Source: Nonomuraea cavernae
GTDB taxonomy: Bacteria > Actinomycetota > Actinomycetes > Streptosporangiales > Streptosporangiaceae
Assembly: GCF_014646355.1 (NCBI RefSeq)
Contig: NZ_BMNH01000004.1
Location: 359,099-404,231, forward strand
DNA: 45,133 nt
Direction of reading: 5' to 3'
Position numbers and translations under genes: made by a program. Under the pieces are notes generated by a model. The model saw nothing but the letters and a program-made list of their open reading frames with translations. It was not told the DNA's origin and searched no databases. How positions within the stretch are numbered: the stretch's first letter is position 1; each line of letters begins with the position of its first letter. Of the stretch, positions 32,402-43,121 are shown in pieces.

Positions 32402-34218
32402 CGGCCGGCACCCGATTCGTCGGCCGGCTTCCGCACCCAGAACGGCCCGAGCGCCAGCGCGTCCACGTCGGTCTTGAGGTAGCAGGCGACCGCGTCCTCC
32501 GGGGTGCACACGATCGGCTCGTCGTTGTCGTTGAACGAGGTGTTGACCAGCATCGGCACCCCGGTGAGCTCGTCGAACCGGCTGATCAGCTCGTGGTAGA
32601 GCGGGTTGTCGGCGCGGCTCACCGTCTGCACCCGGGCGCTGCCGTCCACGTGCGTGATCGCGGGCACCACGGCCCGCTGGTGCTCCAGCACGTCGAAGAC
32701 GAGCAGCATGACCTCGGACGGATGGTCACTGGCGAAGTACTCGCCGGACCGCTCCGCCAGGCAGGACGGCGCGAACGGGCGGAACGGCTCGCGATGCTTG
32801 ACCTTCTCGTTCATCCGCGCCTTGGACTGGGGATCGCGCGGGTCGGCCAGCAGTGACCGGTTGCCCAGGGCTCGCGGACCGCACTCCATCCGGCCCTGGA
32901 ACCAGCCGACGATCAGCCCCTCGGCGATCCCCGCCGCGGTGTGGCGGGCGATGTCGTCCACCCGCTGGTACTCGACGCCCGCGTCGCGTAACGCCTGCTC
33001 CATCCGCTCCTCGGTGAACTCCGGACCGGTGAAGACGTAACCGGTCGTCGGCCTGGGCCGGTCGAACCGGCCCACGCTCACCTCCAGCGCCGCGCCGAGC
33101 GACGACCCGTCGTCGGCGGAGGCCGGCTGGGCGAAGAACTCCTCGAACCCGGTCTCCAGCAGGATGCGGCCGTTCATCACGGAGTTGAGCGCCACCCCGC
33201 CGGCCACCGCGAGCCGGGTCATCCCGGTCTCCTCGTGCAGCCAGCGGGCCAGGTGCAGGCCGGCCCGTTCCAGCGTGGCCTGAAGGGCGTAGGCGATGTC
33301 CATGTAGTGCTGCGGGACGGGATTGTCCTGGGTGATCCGGGTCTGGGGACGGGGCGGGCCGAAGGTGTCGATGAACTTCCGCGACACCATGTGCTTGCCG
33401 TTGCGGTGGTGCTGGAAGTAGCTCAGGTCCAGCTCGTATCCGCCGTCCGGGGTGAGGTGCAGCAGCTCGGCGAACTGCTCCACGTAGGTGTCGTTCCCGT
33501 ACGGCGCGAGGCCCATCACCTTGCCCGCGTCGCGGGTGGAGTAGAAGCCGAGGTAGCCCGTGACGATCGCGTACATGGCGCCCAGCGAGTGCGGATACCG
33601 GATGCGCTTCAGGTCCCTGATCCGCTTGCCGTCGCCGACCGCGAGGCAGGTGGTCGTCCCGTCGCTGCCGACCCCGTCCAGGGTGAGGACCGCGGCTCTG
33701 TCGAACGGGCTGACGAAGAACGCGCTGGCCGCGTGCGAGCGGTGGTGGTCGATGAGGTGGACCTTGAACTTGGTCGGCCCGGTGTGGCCGACGGCGGCCC
33801 TGACGTCGTCGGCGAGGGTGTAGGTGCGCTTGATGTGGGCCAGGACCGCCCCGCCGACGTGGTAGTCGTCGTTCTTCTTGGGGCCACCGCCGTGGCGCAG
33901 GGTCTCGACCAGGCCGGCCGACTTGGCGCCGTTCTCGCGCTCGTTGCGGAACACGTCAAGGGTGCCGGGGAAGTAGCGGGCGAACACCTTCGCCGCGTGC
34001 GCGGCCTCCCGCCAGCGCTGCCAGTAGAACGCCACGTGATCCACCTCGTCGAGGCCGATTCCGGCCTGCTCCAGGCAGAACTGGATCGCCCGGGCGGGAA
34101 ACCGGCCGTCGTGTTTGACCCGGGTGAATCTCTCCTCCTCGGCGAAGGCGATGATCTCGCCGTCGCGCACCAGCGCCGCGGCCGAGTCGTGCACCCGGGA
34201 GATGCCTAGTACGTACAT
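32398..34218 (-). CDS. NodU/CmcH-family carbamoyltransferase
   Basis: ATG 34218 gives 606 residues. Landmarks are strong: MYVLGISRVHDSAAALVRDG, AFAEEERFTRVKHDGRFP, HHRSHAASAFFVSPF, LTLDGVGSDG, RDAGKVMGLAPYG, and the C-terminal FQGRMECGPRALGNRS, HREPFRPFAPS and MLVNTSFNDNDEPIV. The N-terminal YrdC/Kae1-like half makes carbamoyl-adenylate from carbamoyl phosphate and ATP, and the product is an O-carbamoylated sugar or nodulation-like factor. Its start overlaps the flippase-like gene by 13 bp, and its stop overlaps the next gene by four. It is expected to carbamoylate a hydroxyl of the glycan made by this operon. Confidence 0.94.
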   Translation of the reverse strand: MYVLGISRVHDSAAALVRDGEIIAFAEEERFTRVKHDGRFPARAIQFCLEQAGIGLDEVDHVAFYWQRWREAAHAAKVFARYFPGTLDVFRNERENGAKSAGLVETLRHGGGPKKNDDYHVGGAVLAHIKRTYTLADDVRAAVGHTGPTKFKVHLIDHHRSHAASAFFVSPFDRAAVLTLDGVGSDGTTTCLAVGDGKRIRDLKRIRYPHSLGAMYAIVTGYLGFYSTRDAGKVMGLAPYGNDTYVEQFAELLHLTPDGGYELDLSYFQHHRNGKHMVSRKFIDTFGPPRPQTRITQDNPVPQHYMDIAYALQATLERAGLHLARWLHEETGMTRLAVAGGVALNSVMNGRILLETGFEEFFAQPASADDGSSLGAALEVSVGRFDRPRPTTGYVFTGPEFTEERMEQALRDAGVEYQRVDDIARHTAAGIAEGLIVGWFQGRMECGPRALGNRSLLADPRDPQSKARMNEKVKHREPFRPFAPSCLAERSGEYFASDHPSEVMLLVFDVLEHQRAVVPAITHVDGSARVQTVSRADNPLYHELISRFDELTGVPMLVNTSFNDNDEPIVCTPEDAVACYLKTDVDALALGPFWVRKPADESGAGR

Positions 34219-35467
34219 GTCGTTCGCTCCAATTCGCGGAAGATCATCATTCGCCGGATCGTATGAGCCTTGATCGGGATGGACAGGGCTAGAGCCGCCA
34301 AGGCGCCGAGCGCGCCCAGCCACGGCACGAGGGCGACGGCCAGCAGGCCCGTCGCGACCAGGCCGACCAGCGCGCCCGACGAGGTCACGACGAGCACGTC
34401 GTTGTTGGTGTTCTCCACCAGGTAGCCGGCGTACATCACGATCAGGAAGAGGATCAGCACGACGCCGACCAGCGGCCCGAGCGCGAGCACGGACGGCTCG
34501 CCGGCGGTCAGGTGCCCCCGCGTGACCGGTACGGCCAGCAGCAGGGCGAACACCGCCGCGAACCCGGCGCCCAGGCGCTCGCCGAGACGCAGCAGCCGCC
34601 GGGCGCGGGACCGGCCCGAGCGGCCCTGGACGCCGCGCAGCCGGTGGGAGGTGGCCGGCTGCGTCACCCGCAGCAGGTAGACGACCACCTGGCAGACCGC
34701 GACCGCCGGGAGCAGGGCGAGATAGAGCGTCCCGCTCTGGCCCGCCAGCCCGGAGACGGCGAGCACCAGGTAGACGAGCGCGAAGCAGAGCGCGTCGCAC
34801 AGGTCGGCGACGCCGAGCAGCCAGGTGAGGCGGGCCAGCTTGCCCAGCAGCCGCCGGCGCGGCGCGCCCGGCGGTCTGCGCAGCCAGTCGCGGGGCAGCG
34901 CCGCCACGGCCATGGCGGTGACCACGAGGGTGCCGGCGAGCAGCAGCAGCAGATGGACCTGAGGCGCCCAGCCGACCAGCAGGGTGGCCGCGGTGACGGC
35001 GAGCACCACGCCGCCGGTCGCTCCGAACGCGACCGTGTCCAGCCCCGGCCGGCCACGCAGCCGGTGCAGGCCGGACACCGCCATCAGCAGGCCGGTGCAG
35101 GCCGACCAGGTCCCGGCGGCCAGGTAGGCGGTCGCCGCCGACAGCGGGGCGAACACCGCCACCGGGACGAGCGCGGCCAGCAGGACCAGGGTGGGGACGG
35201 CCGCCATGGCGAGCGACAGCCGTGCCACCGAGGGGCCGAGCCGTCTGGTGCGGGGCAACGTCTTGAGCGCCGCCTTCTCCGGCGCGTCGCCGGCCAGGAG
35301 CAGCCACGCGCACTGCCCGACGGCGCCGGCGTAGAGACTGAACGCGGGCCCGTCCCACACGGTCACCAGGGCGACCGCGGTCACCTGGACCCCGACCCGG
35401 AACGCGCCCCGGCCGATCAGCAGCCGCAGGATCGTCGCGGTCCGGGGGACGGCCACCGTCACGGTGG

Positions 35468-35471
<4 letters not shown>
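34206..35471 (-). CDS. Polysaccharide flippase-like membrane protein
   Basis: Start GTG 35471 overlaps the glycosyltransferase stop (GTGA), giving 421 residues. About twelve hydrophobic helices are visible, with the layout of MOP-superfamily (Wzx-like) exporters: first helix region GRGAFRVGVQVTAVALVTVW, then FSLYAGAVGQCAWLLLAGDA, and late helices LVGVVLILFLIVMYAGYLVE. A basic loop (RGVQGRSGRSRARRLL) divides the halves. The expected role is to move a lipid-linked sugar unit across the membrane. The family assignment rests on topology and context rather than a sharp motif. Confidence 0.72.
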
Positions 35472-37680
<2,209 letters not shown>

Positions 37681-37835
37681 TCACCCGGTCCGCCCCCGCG
37701 CGGTCGAGTCGCGGTTGACCGGTGTTGATGTTGCCGGTGTCAGTATCACTGGATATGGGGCAGTGTCCGAAAGTCCTTTGCGGGCGGTTGTAATGGAGTT
37801 GTGACGCATTGCTGAACGTGGGGTAAAGATCGCGG

Positions 37836-38753
37836 TCAGTGATCATCCGTCGTCAGGCGCCGGGCACCGGCGCGATCGTCCACGGCGCCGTAGGTGGACG
37901 CCCGGAACAGGAAGGAGGCCCAGGAGCGGTAGGGCCGCCACGCCTCGGCGAGCCCGCGGTACGCGGCCGGCGGGGTGTCCTCCGGCAGGCCGTACGCCTC
38001 GCGCAGGATCGCGAACAGCCGCGGCTCGTCGCCCGGGAACGCGTCCGGCGCACCCGCGCCGCGGATCAGGATGAGCCCGGCGGAGAACGGTCCCACGCCG
38101 GGCAGGGCGCGCAGCTCGGCCAGGGCCTCCTCCGGAGCCAGGGAGCGCAGGTGCTCGGTGGTGAGCACGCCGTCGAGCGCCGCGCGGGCCAGCCCGCGCA
38201 CCCACTCCTCCTTCTGCGCGGGCAGACCGAGCCCGCCCGCGTCCAGCAGCGTCACGGGCGGCGGGAAGACCGGGTACTCCCGTCCGTCCAGGGTGACCTT
38301 CGCTCCCCACCGCTCGGCGATGCGCTGCTTGATCCGGGAGGCGATGAGCATCGACGAACGCTGCACGATCACCGCCCAGCAGGCCGCCTCCCACGGGCTC
38401 CAGAAGCACACCGGCCGCAGGCCGGGGCTGAGCCGGTGCAGCTCGCCGAGGACCGGGTCGGCCTCGCCGAGCTTGGCGAACCCGGCGCCGTCCACGTCGA
38501 GGGACAGGATCCGGGCCACCTCGCCCCGGATCCCCGGCCCGGTGGGCCGCGTCGTGGCCACGGCGACCCCGCCCGGCGCGGCCGTCACGGTCACGCCGAT
38601 CGGCCGCCAGTCGGTCTCCGCGCAGTAGGCGAAGCGCAGCGCCCGCCCGTCGGAGGGCAGCGCGCTGGTGGCCGGCCAGTCCTCGACGAAACGCAGCGAG
38701 GCGTCGAAACTGAACGGTCCCTCGGCGGTGAGCGTGAATCCGTGCGTGGTCAT
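37836..38753 (-). CDS. AlkA-like HhH-GPD DNA glycosylase
   Basis: The ATG at 38753 gives 305 residues. An N-terminal beta domain (GFTLTAEGPFSFDASLRF) precedes the helix-hairpin-helix (LRALPGVGPFSAGLILIRG) and the catalytic Asp region (APDAFPGDEPRLF). WSPWEAACWAVIVQRSS is typical of the family. These enzymes excise alkylated bases to start base-excision repair. TACCAT at 38760-38765 ends six bases before the ATG, so the mRNA may be leaderless; a good -35 is not seen. The upstream side is filled by short repeats (38786-38885). It is transcribed separately from the glycan operon. Confidence 0.87.
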   Translation of the reverse strand: MTTHGFTLTAEGPFSFDASLRFVEDWPATSALPSDGRALRFAYCAETDWRPIGVTVTAAPGGVAVATTRPTGPGIRGEVARILSLDVDGAGFAKLGEADPVLGELHRLSPGLRPVCFWSPWEAACWAVIVQRSSMLIASRIKQRIAERWGAKVTLDGREYPVFPPPVTLLDAGGLGLPAQKEEWVRGLARAALDGVLTTEHLRSLAPEEALAELRALPGVGPFSAGLILIRGAGAPDAFPGDEPRLFAILREAYGLPEDTPPAAYRGLAEAWRPYRSWASFLFRASTYGAVDDRAGARRLTTDDH

Positions 38754-38785
38754 GCGCGAATGGTAAGAGTCCTCGCCGACCACCC

Positions 38786-38885
38786 GGACCTCGCGGACCC
38801 TCTGGACCTCGCGGCCCCCCGGACCTCGCGGACCCCCGGACCGCCCGGACCGCCCGGACCGCCCGGACCGCCCGGACCGCCCGGA
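38786..38885. repeat. Two-type tandem repeat block upstream of the alkA-like gene
   Basis: GGACCTCGCGG occurs three times at 17-18-bp spacing (38786, 38804, 38821). It is followed by five perfect tandem copies of the 9-mer CCGCCCGGA (38841-38885). The block lies between the alkA-like start and the terminator of the KstD-like gene. Confidence 0.9.
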
Positions 38886-38920
38886 TTTCGCGGATCGGCG
38901 TGGGCCGATCCGCGAGATCC
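38883..38920 (-). terminator. Long hairpin terminator after the KstD-like gene
   Basis: A stem of about 17 bp (right arm GCCGATCCGCGAGATCC, one G-T pair) with a 4-base loop lies 11 bp past the stop codon of the KstD-like gene. It would separate that gene from the alkA-like gene on the same strand. Confidence 0.75.
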
Positions 38921-38930
38921 GAGCCTGGGC

Positions 38931-40559
38931 TCAGCGGGACGCGGCGTGCCGCGCGGCGCGATAGCCGAAGACGACGGCGGGGGCGATGGTCGAGCCGGGG
39001 CCCGGATAGGTGCGGCCCATGACCGAGGCGGTGGTGTTGCCCGCCGCGTACAGGCCCGGGATGACCGACCCGTCCTCGCGCAGGACGCGGGCGTGCTCGT
39101 CGGTGAGCAGGCCGCCCTTGGTGCCGAGGTCGCCCGGATGGATGCGGACGGCGCGGAAGGGACCCCGCTCCAGCGCGCCCAGGTTGGGGTTGGGCTTGAC
39201 CCGTGGGTCGCCGTAGTAGTTGTCGTAGACGGTCCGGCCGCGGCCGAAGTCCTCGTCGACCCCGGTGCGGGCGAAGCCGTTGAACCGCTCGACGGTCGCG
39301 GCCAGCCGTTCCGGATCGATGCCGATCTTCGCGGCCAGCGCCTTCAGGGACGGCTCCTCGACGAGCAGGCCCGCCTCGATCCACTTCTTCTTGCGGCCCA
39401 GATAGGCGGTGTTCAGGTAGCGCCGCGCGTGCCTGACGTCGGTGATCATCCACATCGGGCCGGGCACGTCGTGCCGGAGCATGTCGTGCCCGAGGTCGAT
39501 GTACGACTGCGACTCGTTGGTGAAGCGTTCGCCGTTGGCGTCCACCATGATGCTGAAGGGGAGCGAGCGCTCGGCGACGAGGAAGCTGCTCTTGCCGTCG
39601 GGGCCGATCAGGCTCCCGCCCCACCAGGCGTCGTCCATGAGCGCCAGCGCGCCGCCCGCCCGGGTGCCCGCCTCGATGGCGGTGCCCAGGTCGCCTTCGG
39701 GGGCGGAGGAGTATCCGGGGACGCCGTGATGCTTCAGGCGCCACTCGCGGTTGTTCGCGAAACCTCCGGCAGCCAGGACGACGCCGTGCCGGGCTCGGAC
39801 CCTCCGCCGCCGGCCGTCCCGTTCGACGACCGCGCCCACCACCTCGCCGTCCTCCACGATGAGGTCGACGATCGGCGTGGAGAGCCAGACGGGGGTCTGC
39901 TGGGTGCGCACGATGTGCATGAGCGAGCAGGCGAGCGCGCCGCCGATGCCGACCGGGCGCTTGCCGGCGGCGAGCTGGCCGAGCGAGCGGAAGACGAACT
40001 GCGCGCCGCGGACGAAGCCGCTGGGGGTGGACCAGGCGCGGGCCAGCAGCCACACGTCGTCGGTCATGAGCGGGAGCGGGATGCTGTCCTTGGCGCGCGA
40101 GCTGGCGTACCAGTCGCCGAGCAGCCTGGTGTCGAAGGCCGCGACCTCGAGGGAGCGGCCCACCTTGCCGCCCGGCCGGTCCGGATAGTAGTCGGGGTAG
40201 TCGGCGGACCTTCTCCACCTGACGCCGAGGCGGCCGAGGAAGGTCACGACCTCGGAAACGGTCTGCAGGAAGGCCGCCCTGCGCTCGGGCGAGGAGGCCG
40301 GCCCGACGTCGCCGATCACGTCGTCCAGGTACCGGCGGGCCTCGCCGGTGGAGTCCTGGACGCCGGCCCGGATCATGAGCGGGTTGGCCGGCATCCACAG
40401 CCCGCCTCCGGAGATGGACGTGGTGCCGCCCCATTTCGGGGTGCTCTCCACCACCAGGACGGTCAGCCCTTTGTCGGCCGCGGCGATCGCCGCGGTCAGG
40501 CCCGCCGCGCCTGAGCCCGCGACGAGTACGTCGACGAGGTCGTCCCACTGATCGGTCAT
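38931..40559 (-). CDS. 3-ketosteroid delta-1-dehydrogenase-like flavoprotein
   Basis: The 542-residue protein starts at ATG 40559 after GAGGGAG. It has an FAD dinucleotide fold (VDVLVAGSGAAGLTAAIAAAD), the substrate-domain signatures STPKWGGTTSISGGGLWMP and NGERFTNESQSY, and the closing MGRTYPGPGSTIAPAVVFGY. In KstD the Tyr of this last motif is catalytic. KstD enzymes introduce a double bond in ring A of ketosteroids. Relatives act on other enones, so the exact substrate is not settled. The promoter carries the same operator as the divergent SDR/TetR pair, placing all three under one regulator. Confidence 0.85.
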   Translation of the reverse strand: MTDQWDDLVDVLVAGSGAAGLTAAIAAADKGLTVLVVESTPKWGGTTSISGGGLWMPANPLMIRAGVQDSTGEARRYLDDVIGDVGPASSPERRAAFLQTVSEVVTFLGRLGVRWRRSADYPDYYPDRPGGKVGRSLEVAAFDTRLLGDWYASSRAKDSIPLPLMTDDVWLLARAWSTPSGFVRGAQFVFRSLGQLAAGKRPVGIGGALACSLMHIVRTQQTPVWLSTPIVDLIVEDGEVVGAVVERDGRRRRVRARHGVVLAAGGFANNREWRLKHHGVPGYSSAPEGDLGTAIEAGTRAGGALALMDDAWWGGSLIGPDGKSSFLVAERSLPFSIMVDANGERFTNESQSYIDLGHDMLRHDVPGPMWMITDVRHARRYLNTAYLGRKKKWIEAGLLVEEPSLKALAAKIGIDPERLAATVERFNGFARTGVDEDFGRGRTVYDNYYGDPRVKPNPNLGALERGPFRAVRIHPGDLGTKGGLLTDEHARVLREDGSVIPGLYAAGNTTASVMGRTYPGPGSTIAPAVVFGYRAARHAASR

Positions 40560-40604
40560 AAGCTCCCTCGTTTCACGCGAGACGGCCCGGAAGGCGATCT
40601 CACC

Positions 40605-40626
40605 AACCGGACAGTTCTGTCCGGTT
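40605..40626. promoter_or_regulatory. TetR operator at the KstD-like promoter
   Basis: AACCGGACA-N4-TGTCCGGTT is a perfect 9-bp inverted repeat with a 4-base centre, 46 bp upstream of the KstD-like start. The same core with the same spacing occurs at 41584-41605. Confidence 0.85.
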
Positions 40627-40686
40627 AACGGTTCGTAGTCTGTGCGATGAGCGTTCGCCGAGTCAACAGGTGCGCGGACCGCCGGC

Positions 40687-40779
40687 CTCAGCTCGCCGAC
40701 CGGCCTCGGCCCCGCCGACGGAACTCAGCTCGCCGACCGGCGTCGGCCCCGTCGACGGAGCTCAGCCCGCCGACCAGCC
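40687..40779. repeat. 37-bp tandem repeat at the 3' end of the SDR gene
   Basis: Two full 37-bp units (40687-40723 and 40724-40760, starting CTCAGCTCGCCGACCGGC) differ at only a few bases. A third partial copy forms the end of the SDR coding region, including its stop. The array looks like repeated duplication of the gene's own terminus. Confidence 0.85.
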
Positions 40780-41526
40780 GCCGTCCACCGGGACGATGGC
40801 GCCGTTGACGAACGAGGCGGCGTCGGAGGCGAGGAAGAGGGCCGCGTCGGCCATCTGCTCGGGCTGGGCCATCTGATCGCCCAGGGCGAGCACGGGCCCG
40901 AGCCGGGTGACGCCGGCAGTGTCGAAGGCGGCGGCGCCCTCCGCCGTGGCGATGTTGGTCAGGGTGGGGCCGGGCAGGATGGCGTTGCAGCGGATGCCCT
41001 CCTTGGCGTACGCCCAGGCCACGCTGCGGGTCAGGCCGACCACGCCGTGCTTGGAGGCGGTGTAGGCGGCGCCCGCCGCGCCGCCTCGGATGCCGGCCTC
41101 GGAGGCGGTGTTGACGATCGCGCCGCGTCCCTCGCGCAGCATGTGCGGCAGGACGGCGTGGGTGACCAGGAAGGTGCCGGTCAGGTTGACGCGCAGAACC
41201 CTGTCCCACATCTCGATCGAGATGTCGGCCGGCAGGGCCATGTTGTCGATGATGCCGGCGTTGTTGCACAGCACGTCGATCCGTCCGTACGCGCTGATCG
41301 CGGTCTCGACCATCGCGGTGACCGACGCCTCGTCGCCGATGTCGGCCGTCACGGCGAGGGCGGCCTCCCCGATGTCGGAGGCGGTCAGCTCGGCGCTTTC
41401 GGGCTTGATGTCGCAGACCACGACACGGGCGCCGGCCTTGGCGAAGGCGATGGCCATCGCTCTGCCGATCCCGGAGCCGGCGCCCGTGATGAGCGCCACG
41501 CGGTTGTCGAAGGTGTCGGTCGTCAT
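40762..41526 (-). CDS. Short-chain dehydrogenase/reductase (classical SDR)
   Basis: ATG 41526 after AGGAGG gives 254 residues; upstream in-frame codons lack a ribosome site. Motifs: cofactor loop TGAGSGIG, DIKPES after the second strand (Asp favours NAD), NNAG (CNNAGIID), catalytic Ser in NTASEAG, YTASK (Tyr-x-x-x-Lys), and PGPTLTNIAT. The ending FVNGAIVPVDGGWSAG is typical. It oxidises or reduces an alcohol or ketone, plausibly in the same catabolic or biotransformation route as the KstD-like enzyme. It diverges from the tetR gene across a shared operator. Confidence 0.93.
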   Translation of the reverse strand: MTTDTFDNRVALITGAGSGIGRAMAIAFAKAGARVVVCDIKPESAELTASDIGEAALAVTADIGDEASVTAMVETAISAYGRIDVLCNNAGIIDNMALPADISIEMWDRVLRVNLTGTFLVTHAVLPHMLREGRGAIVNTASEAGIRGGAAGAAYTASKHGVVGLTRSVAWAYAKEGIRCNAILPGPTLTNIATAEGAAAFDTAGVTRLGPVLALGDQMAQPEQMADAALFLASDAASFVNGAIVPVDGGWSAG

Positions 41527-41580
41527 GGTTCGTCCTCCTGATGGGGGCGCGGCAGAGGGGGTGAAGGCGAAGCGGGTCAC

Positions 41581-41608
41581 AGCAACCGGACAACAATGTC
41601 CGGTTGCT
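41581..41608. promoter_or_regulatory. TetR operator between SDR and tetR genes
   Basis: AGCAACCGGACA-N4-TGTCCGGTTGCT is a perfect 12-bp inverted repeat. Its last base starts the predicted tetR -10 box (TACGAT, 41608-41613), so a bound repressor would block its own promoter and that of the divergent SDR gene. Confidence 0.9.
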
Positions 41609-41620
41609 ACGATAGCCGCC

Positions 41621-42178
41621 ATGCCTGCCGCGCGTCGACCGAACAGAGGGCCCAGTGCCGCGGCGGAGAACCGCGCGGCACTCATAGCGGCGGCCCGTGA
41701 GGTCTTCGCCGACGCCGGATACAACGCGCCGCTCAGCATGGTCGCCCGCGCCGCCGGAGTCGGGCAGGGCAGCCTCTATCGGCACTTTCCCGATCGCATC
41801 AGCCTCGCGCTGGCCGTGTTCGAGGACAGCGTCGCCGACCTGGAGGCCCTGGCCGCCGAGCCCGGCGCCGGTCTCGACGACGTGCTGGCCCTGATCACCG
41901 AGCAGACCATCGCCTCGACCGCGTTCGTCACCATGGTCAGCACGCCCTCGCATCCCGACCCGCGCGTCATCGTCCTGCGCGATCGCGTGGCGAGGCTGCT
42001 GGAGGGCGGGCTGGCCGAGGCCCGGCGGGCAGGGCGCGTCCGCGCCGACGTGACGGCCGAGGACCTGGTCCTGGCCGTCGGCATGCTGGCCAGCCTCCTG
42101 GCCAACCTCCCGGCCGCCGAGCGACCCGAGACCGCCCGGCGCATGTGGAGCCTGCTCCGCGGCGGCATCGAGCCCTGA
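41621..42178 (+). CDS. TetR-family transcriptional regulator
   Basis: The 185-residue protein begins at ATG 41621. The N-terminal TetR helix-turn-helix reads LIAAAREVFADAGYNAPLSM then VARAAGVGQGSLYRHFPDR; the C-terminal ligand domain is variable, with GLDDVLALITEQTIASTAFV. TACGAT ends seven bases before the start codon and there is no ribosome site, so the mRNA is probably leaderless. It should bind the AACCGGACA-type palindromes at 41581-41608 and 40605-40626, and so control itself, the SDR and the KstD-like gene. The ligand is unknown; a steroid-like or enone compound is possible. Confidence 0.93.
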   Translation: MPAARRPNRGPSAAAENRAALIAAAREVFADAGYNAPLSMVARAAGVGQGSLYRHFPDRISLALAVFEDSVADLEALAAEPGAGLDDVLALITEQTIASTAFVTMVSTPSHPDPRVIVLRDRVARLLEGGLAEARRAGRVRADVTAEDLVLAVGMLASLLANLPAAERPETARRMWSLLRGGIEP

Positions 42179-42661
42179 CCGCCGCCACGGCCCACCTCCA
42201 CGACTACGGGTCCCACGGGTTTGGTTTCGCCTTGCGGTGACCCTGGGCCAAAGGCCAGGTCCGCGGCCGTGCACGCTCCGCATCGGCTGACCATGGTCTG
42301 GCTGCTTCGCTGATCGATGGCCTCAGGTCGGTCGCGATGTACGGCTATCGTGCGACTTCTCCCCTTTTTTTGACGATCTTTATATAGGATCATGCTGGTT
42401 TCAGAGCCGCTACGACATTCGCGGTGGCTCATCTCTTCGCGTGCGGTGCCTCTGTGGTCCTGGTGTAATCCGAATGTCATTCGGTGAGGATGTTCCCGGT
42501 CGTGGAGATGGGCGCGGGGTGAAGCTGGAGGCGATTGTGGTGGTGGCAGGTCTTGGCGGCCAGGGGCATGGACGGCATCGGCGTCGTCGCGGCTGCGCCC
42601 GAGCGGTCGTCATGCCTTCCTGTCTGCGATCGCGAACGACGAGTGCCGTATCGGAGCAGAG
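42179..42661. other. Intergenic stretch with an AT-rich patch
   Basis: No supported gene is seen in these 483 bases. At 42365-42393 a run of seven T followed by GACGATCTTTATATAGGATC is the most AT-rich patch in the window. It contains TTGACG-like and TATATA elements but at poor spacing. The later part (to 42650) is coding-like in composition without a full frame and may be decayed gene remnant or leader for the YbaB-like gene. Confidence 0.5.
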
Positions 42662-43060
42662 ATGAACGACCGTTACCCGGCTGAAGTGGGCCATTCCATG
42701 GAGTCGGTCTTTCCCGAATCGCGTGAGTTGGCTGCTCAGCTGGTGGGGCAGGGGTTTTCGGGCGACCAGAGTGTCCGAGTGACGATCGGCGGGAACGGGC
42801 TGGTCGAACTCGTCGACATGGACCCCCGGGTGATGCGCAGGGGCTCCGAGGAGCTCGCCGAGTTGGCTGCGGAGGCGCTGCGGAACGCCCAGGAGGACTG
42901 GTTCCGTCGCTTCGCTGAGGCGACCGCCCCCCTGCGTGAGGAGCGGGCGCGCGTCATCCAGGAGCGCCTTCGGAAGAGCCTGGAGGAGAACGCGCAGATG
43001 TACGCGTATCGAACGCGGGAGATCCAGGAGACGCTCGCCAAACTGTCGCAAGACCGCTGA
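42662..43060 (+). CDS. YbaB/EbfC-like protein (second cassette)
   Basis: ATG 42662 has GGAG five bases before it; the product is 132 residues. The beta part (VRVTIGGNGLVELVDMDPRV) and the following helix (SEELAELAAEALRNAQEDWF) match the YbaB core, while the initial helix is replaced by a short region with FPESRELAAQLVGQG. A long charged coiled tail (REERARVIQERLRKSLEENA) follows. Together with the two genes after it, it mirrors the cassette at 26170-27836. Likely function: unknown partner of ESX-like proteins. Confidence 0.7.
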   Translation: MNDRYPAEVGHSMESVFPESRELAAQLVGQGFSGDQSVRVTIGGNGLVELVDMDPRVMRRGSEELAELAAEALRNAQEDWFRRFAEATAPLREERARVIQERLRKSLEENAQMYAYRTREIQETLAKLSQDR

Positions 43061-43121
43061 GCTGTCGATCCCGTCCGTCGCGGCCGCAAAGGCGTCGGCC
43101 GCCGAACAAGGAGAGTGTTGA

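Noticed and set aside
38786..38885. Possible CRISPR array
   Set aside because: Units are 9-18 bp without spacers of CRISPR length and no cas genes are present.
37839..40514. 891-codon plus-strand frame across the AlkA-like and KstD-like genes
   Set aside because: Crosses a terminator, a repeat block and two genes; no recognisable protein.
41776..42480. Minus-strand frame over tetR and the following gap
   Set aside because: Mostly antisense to tetR; no ribosome site and no family similarity.
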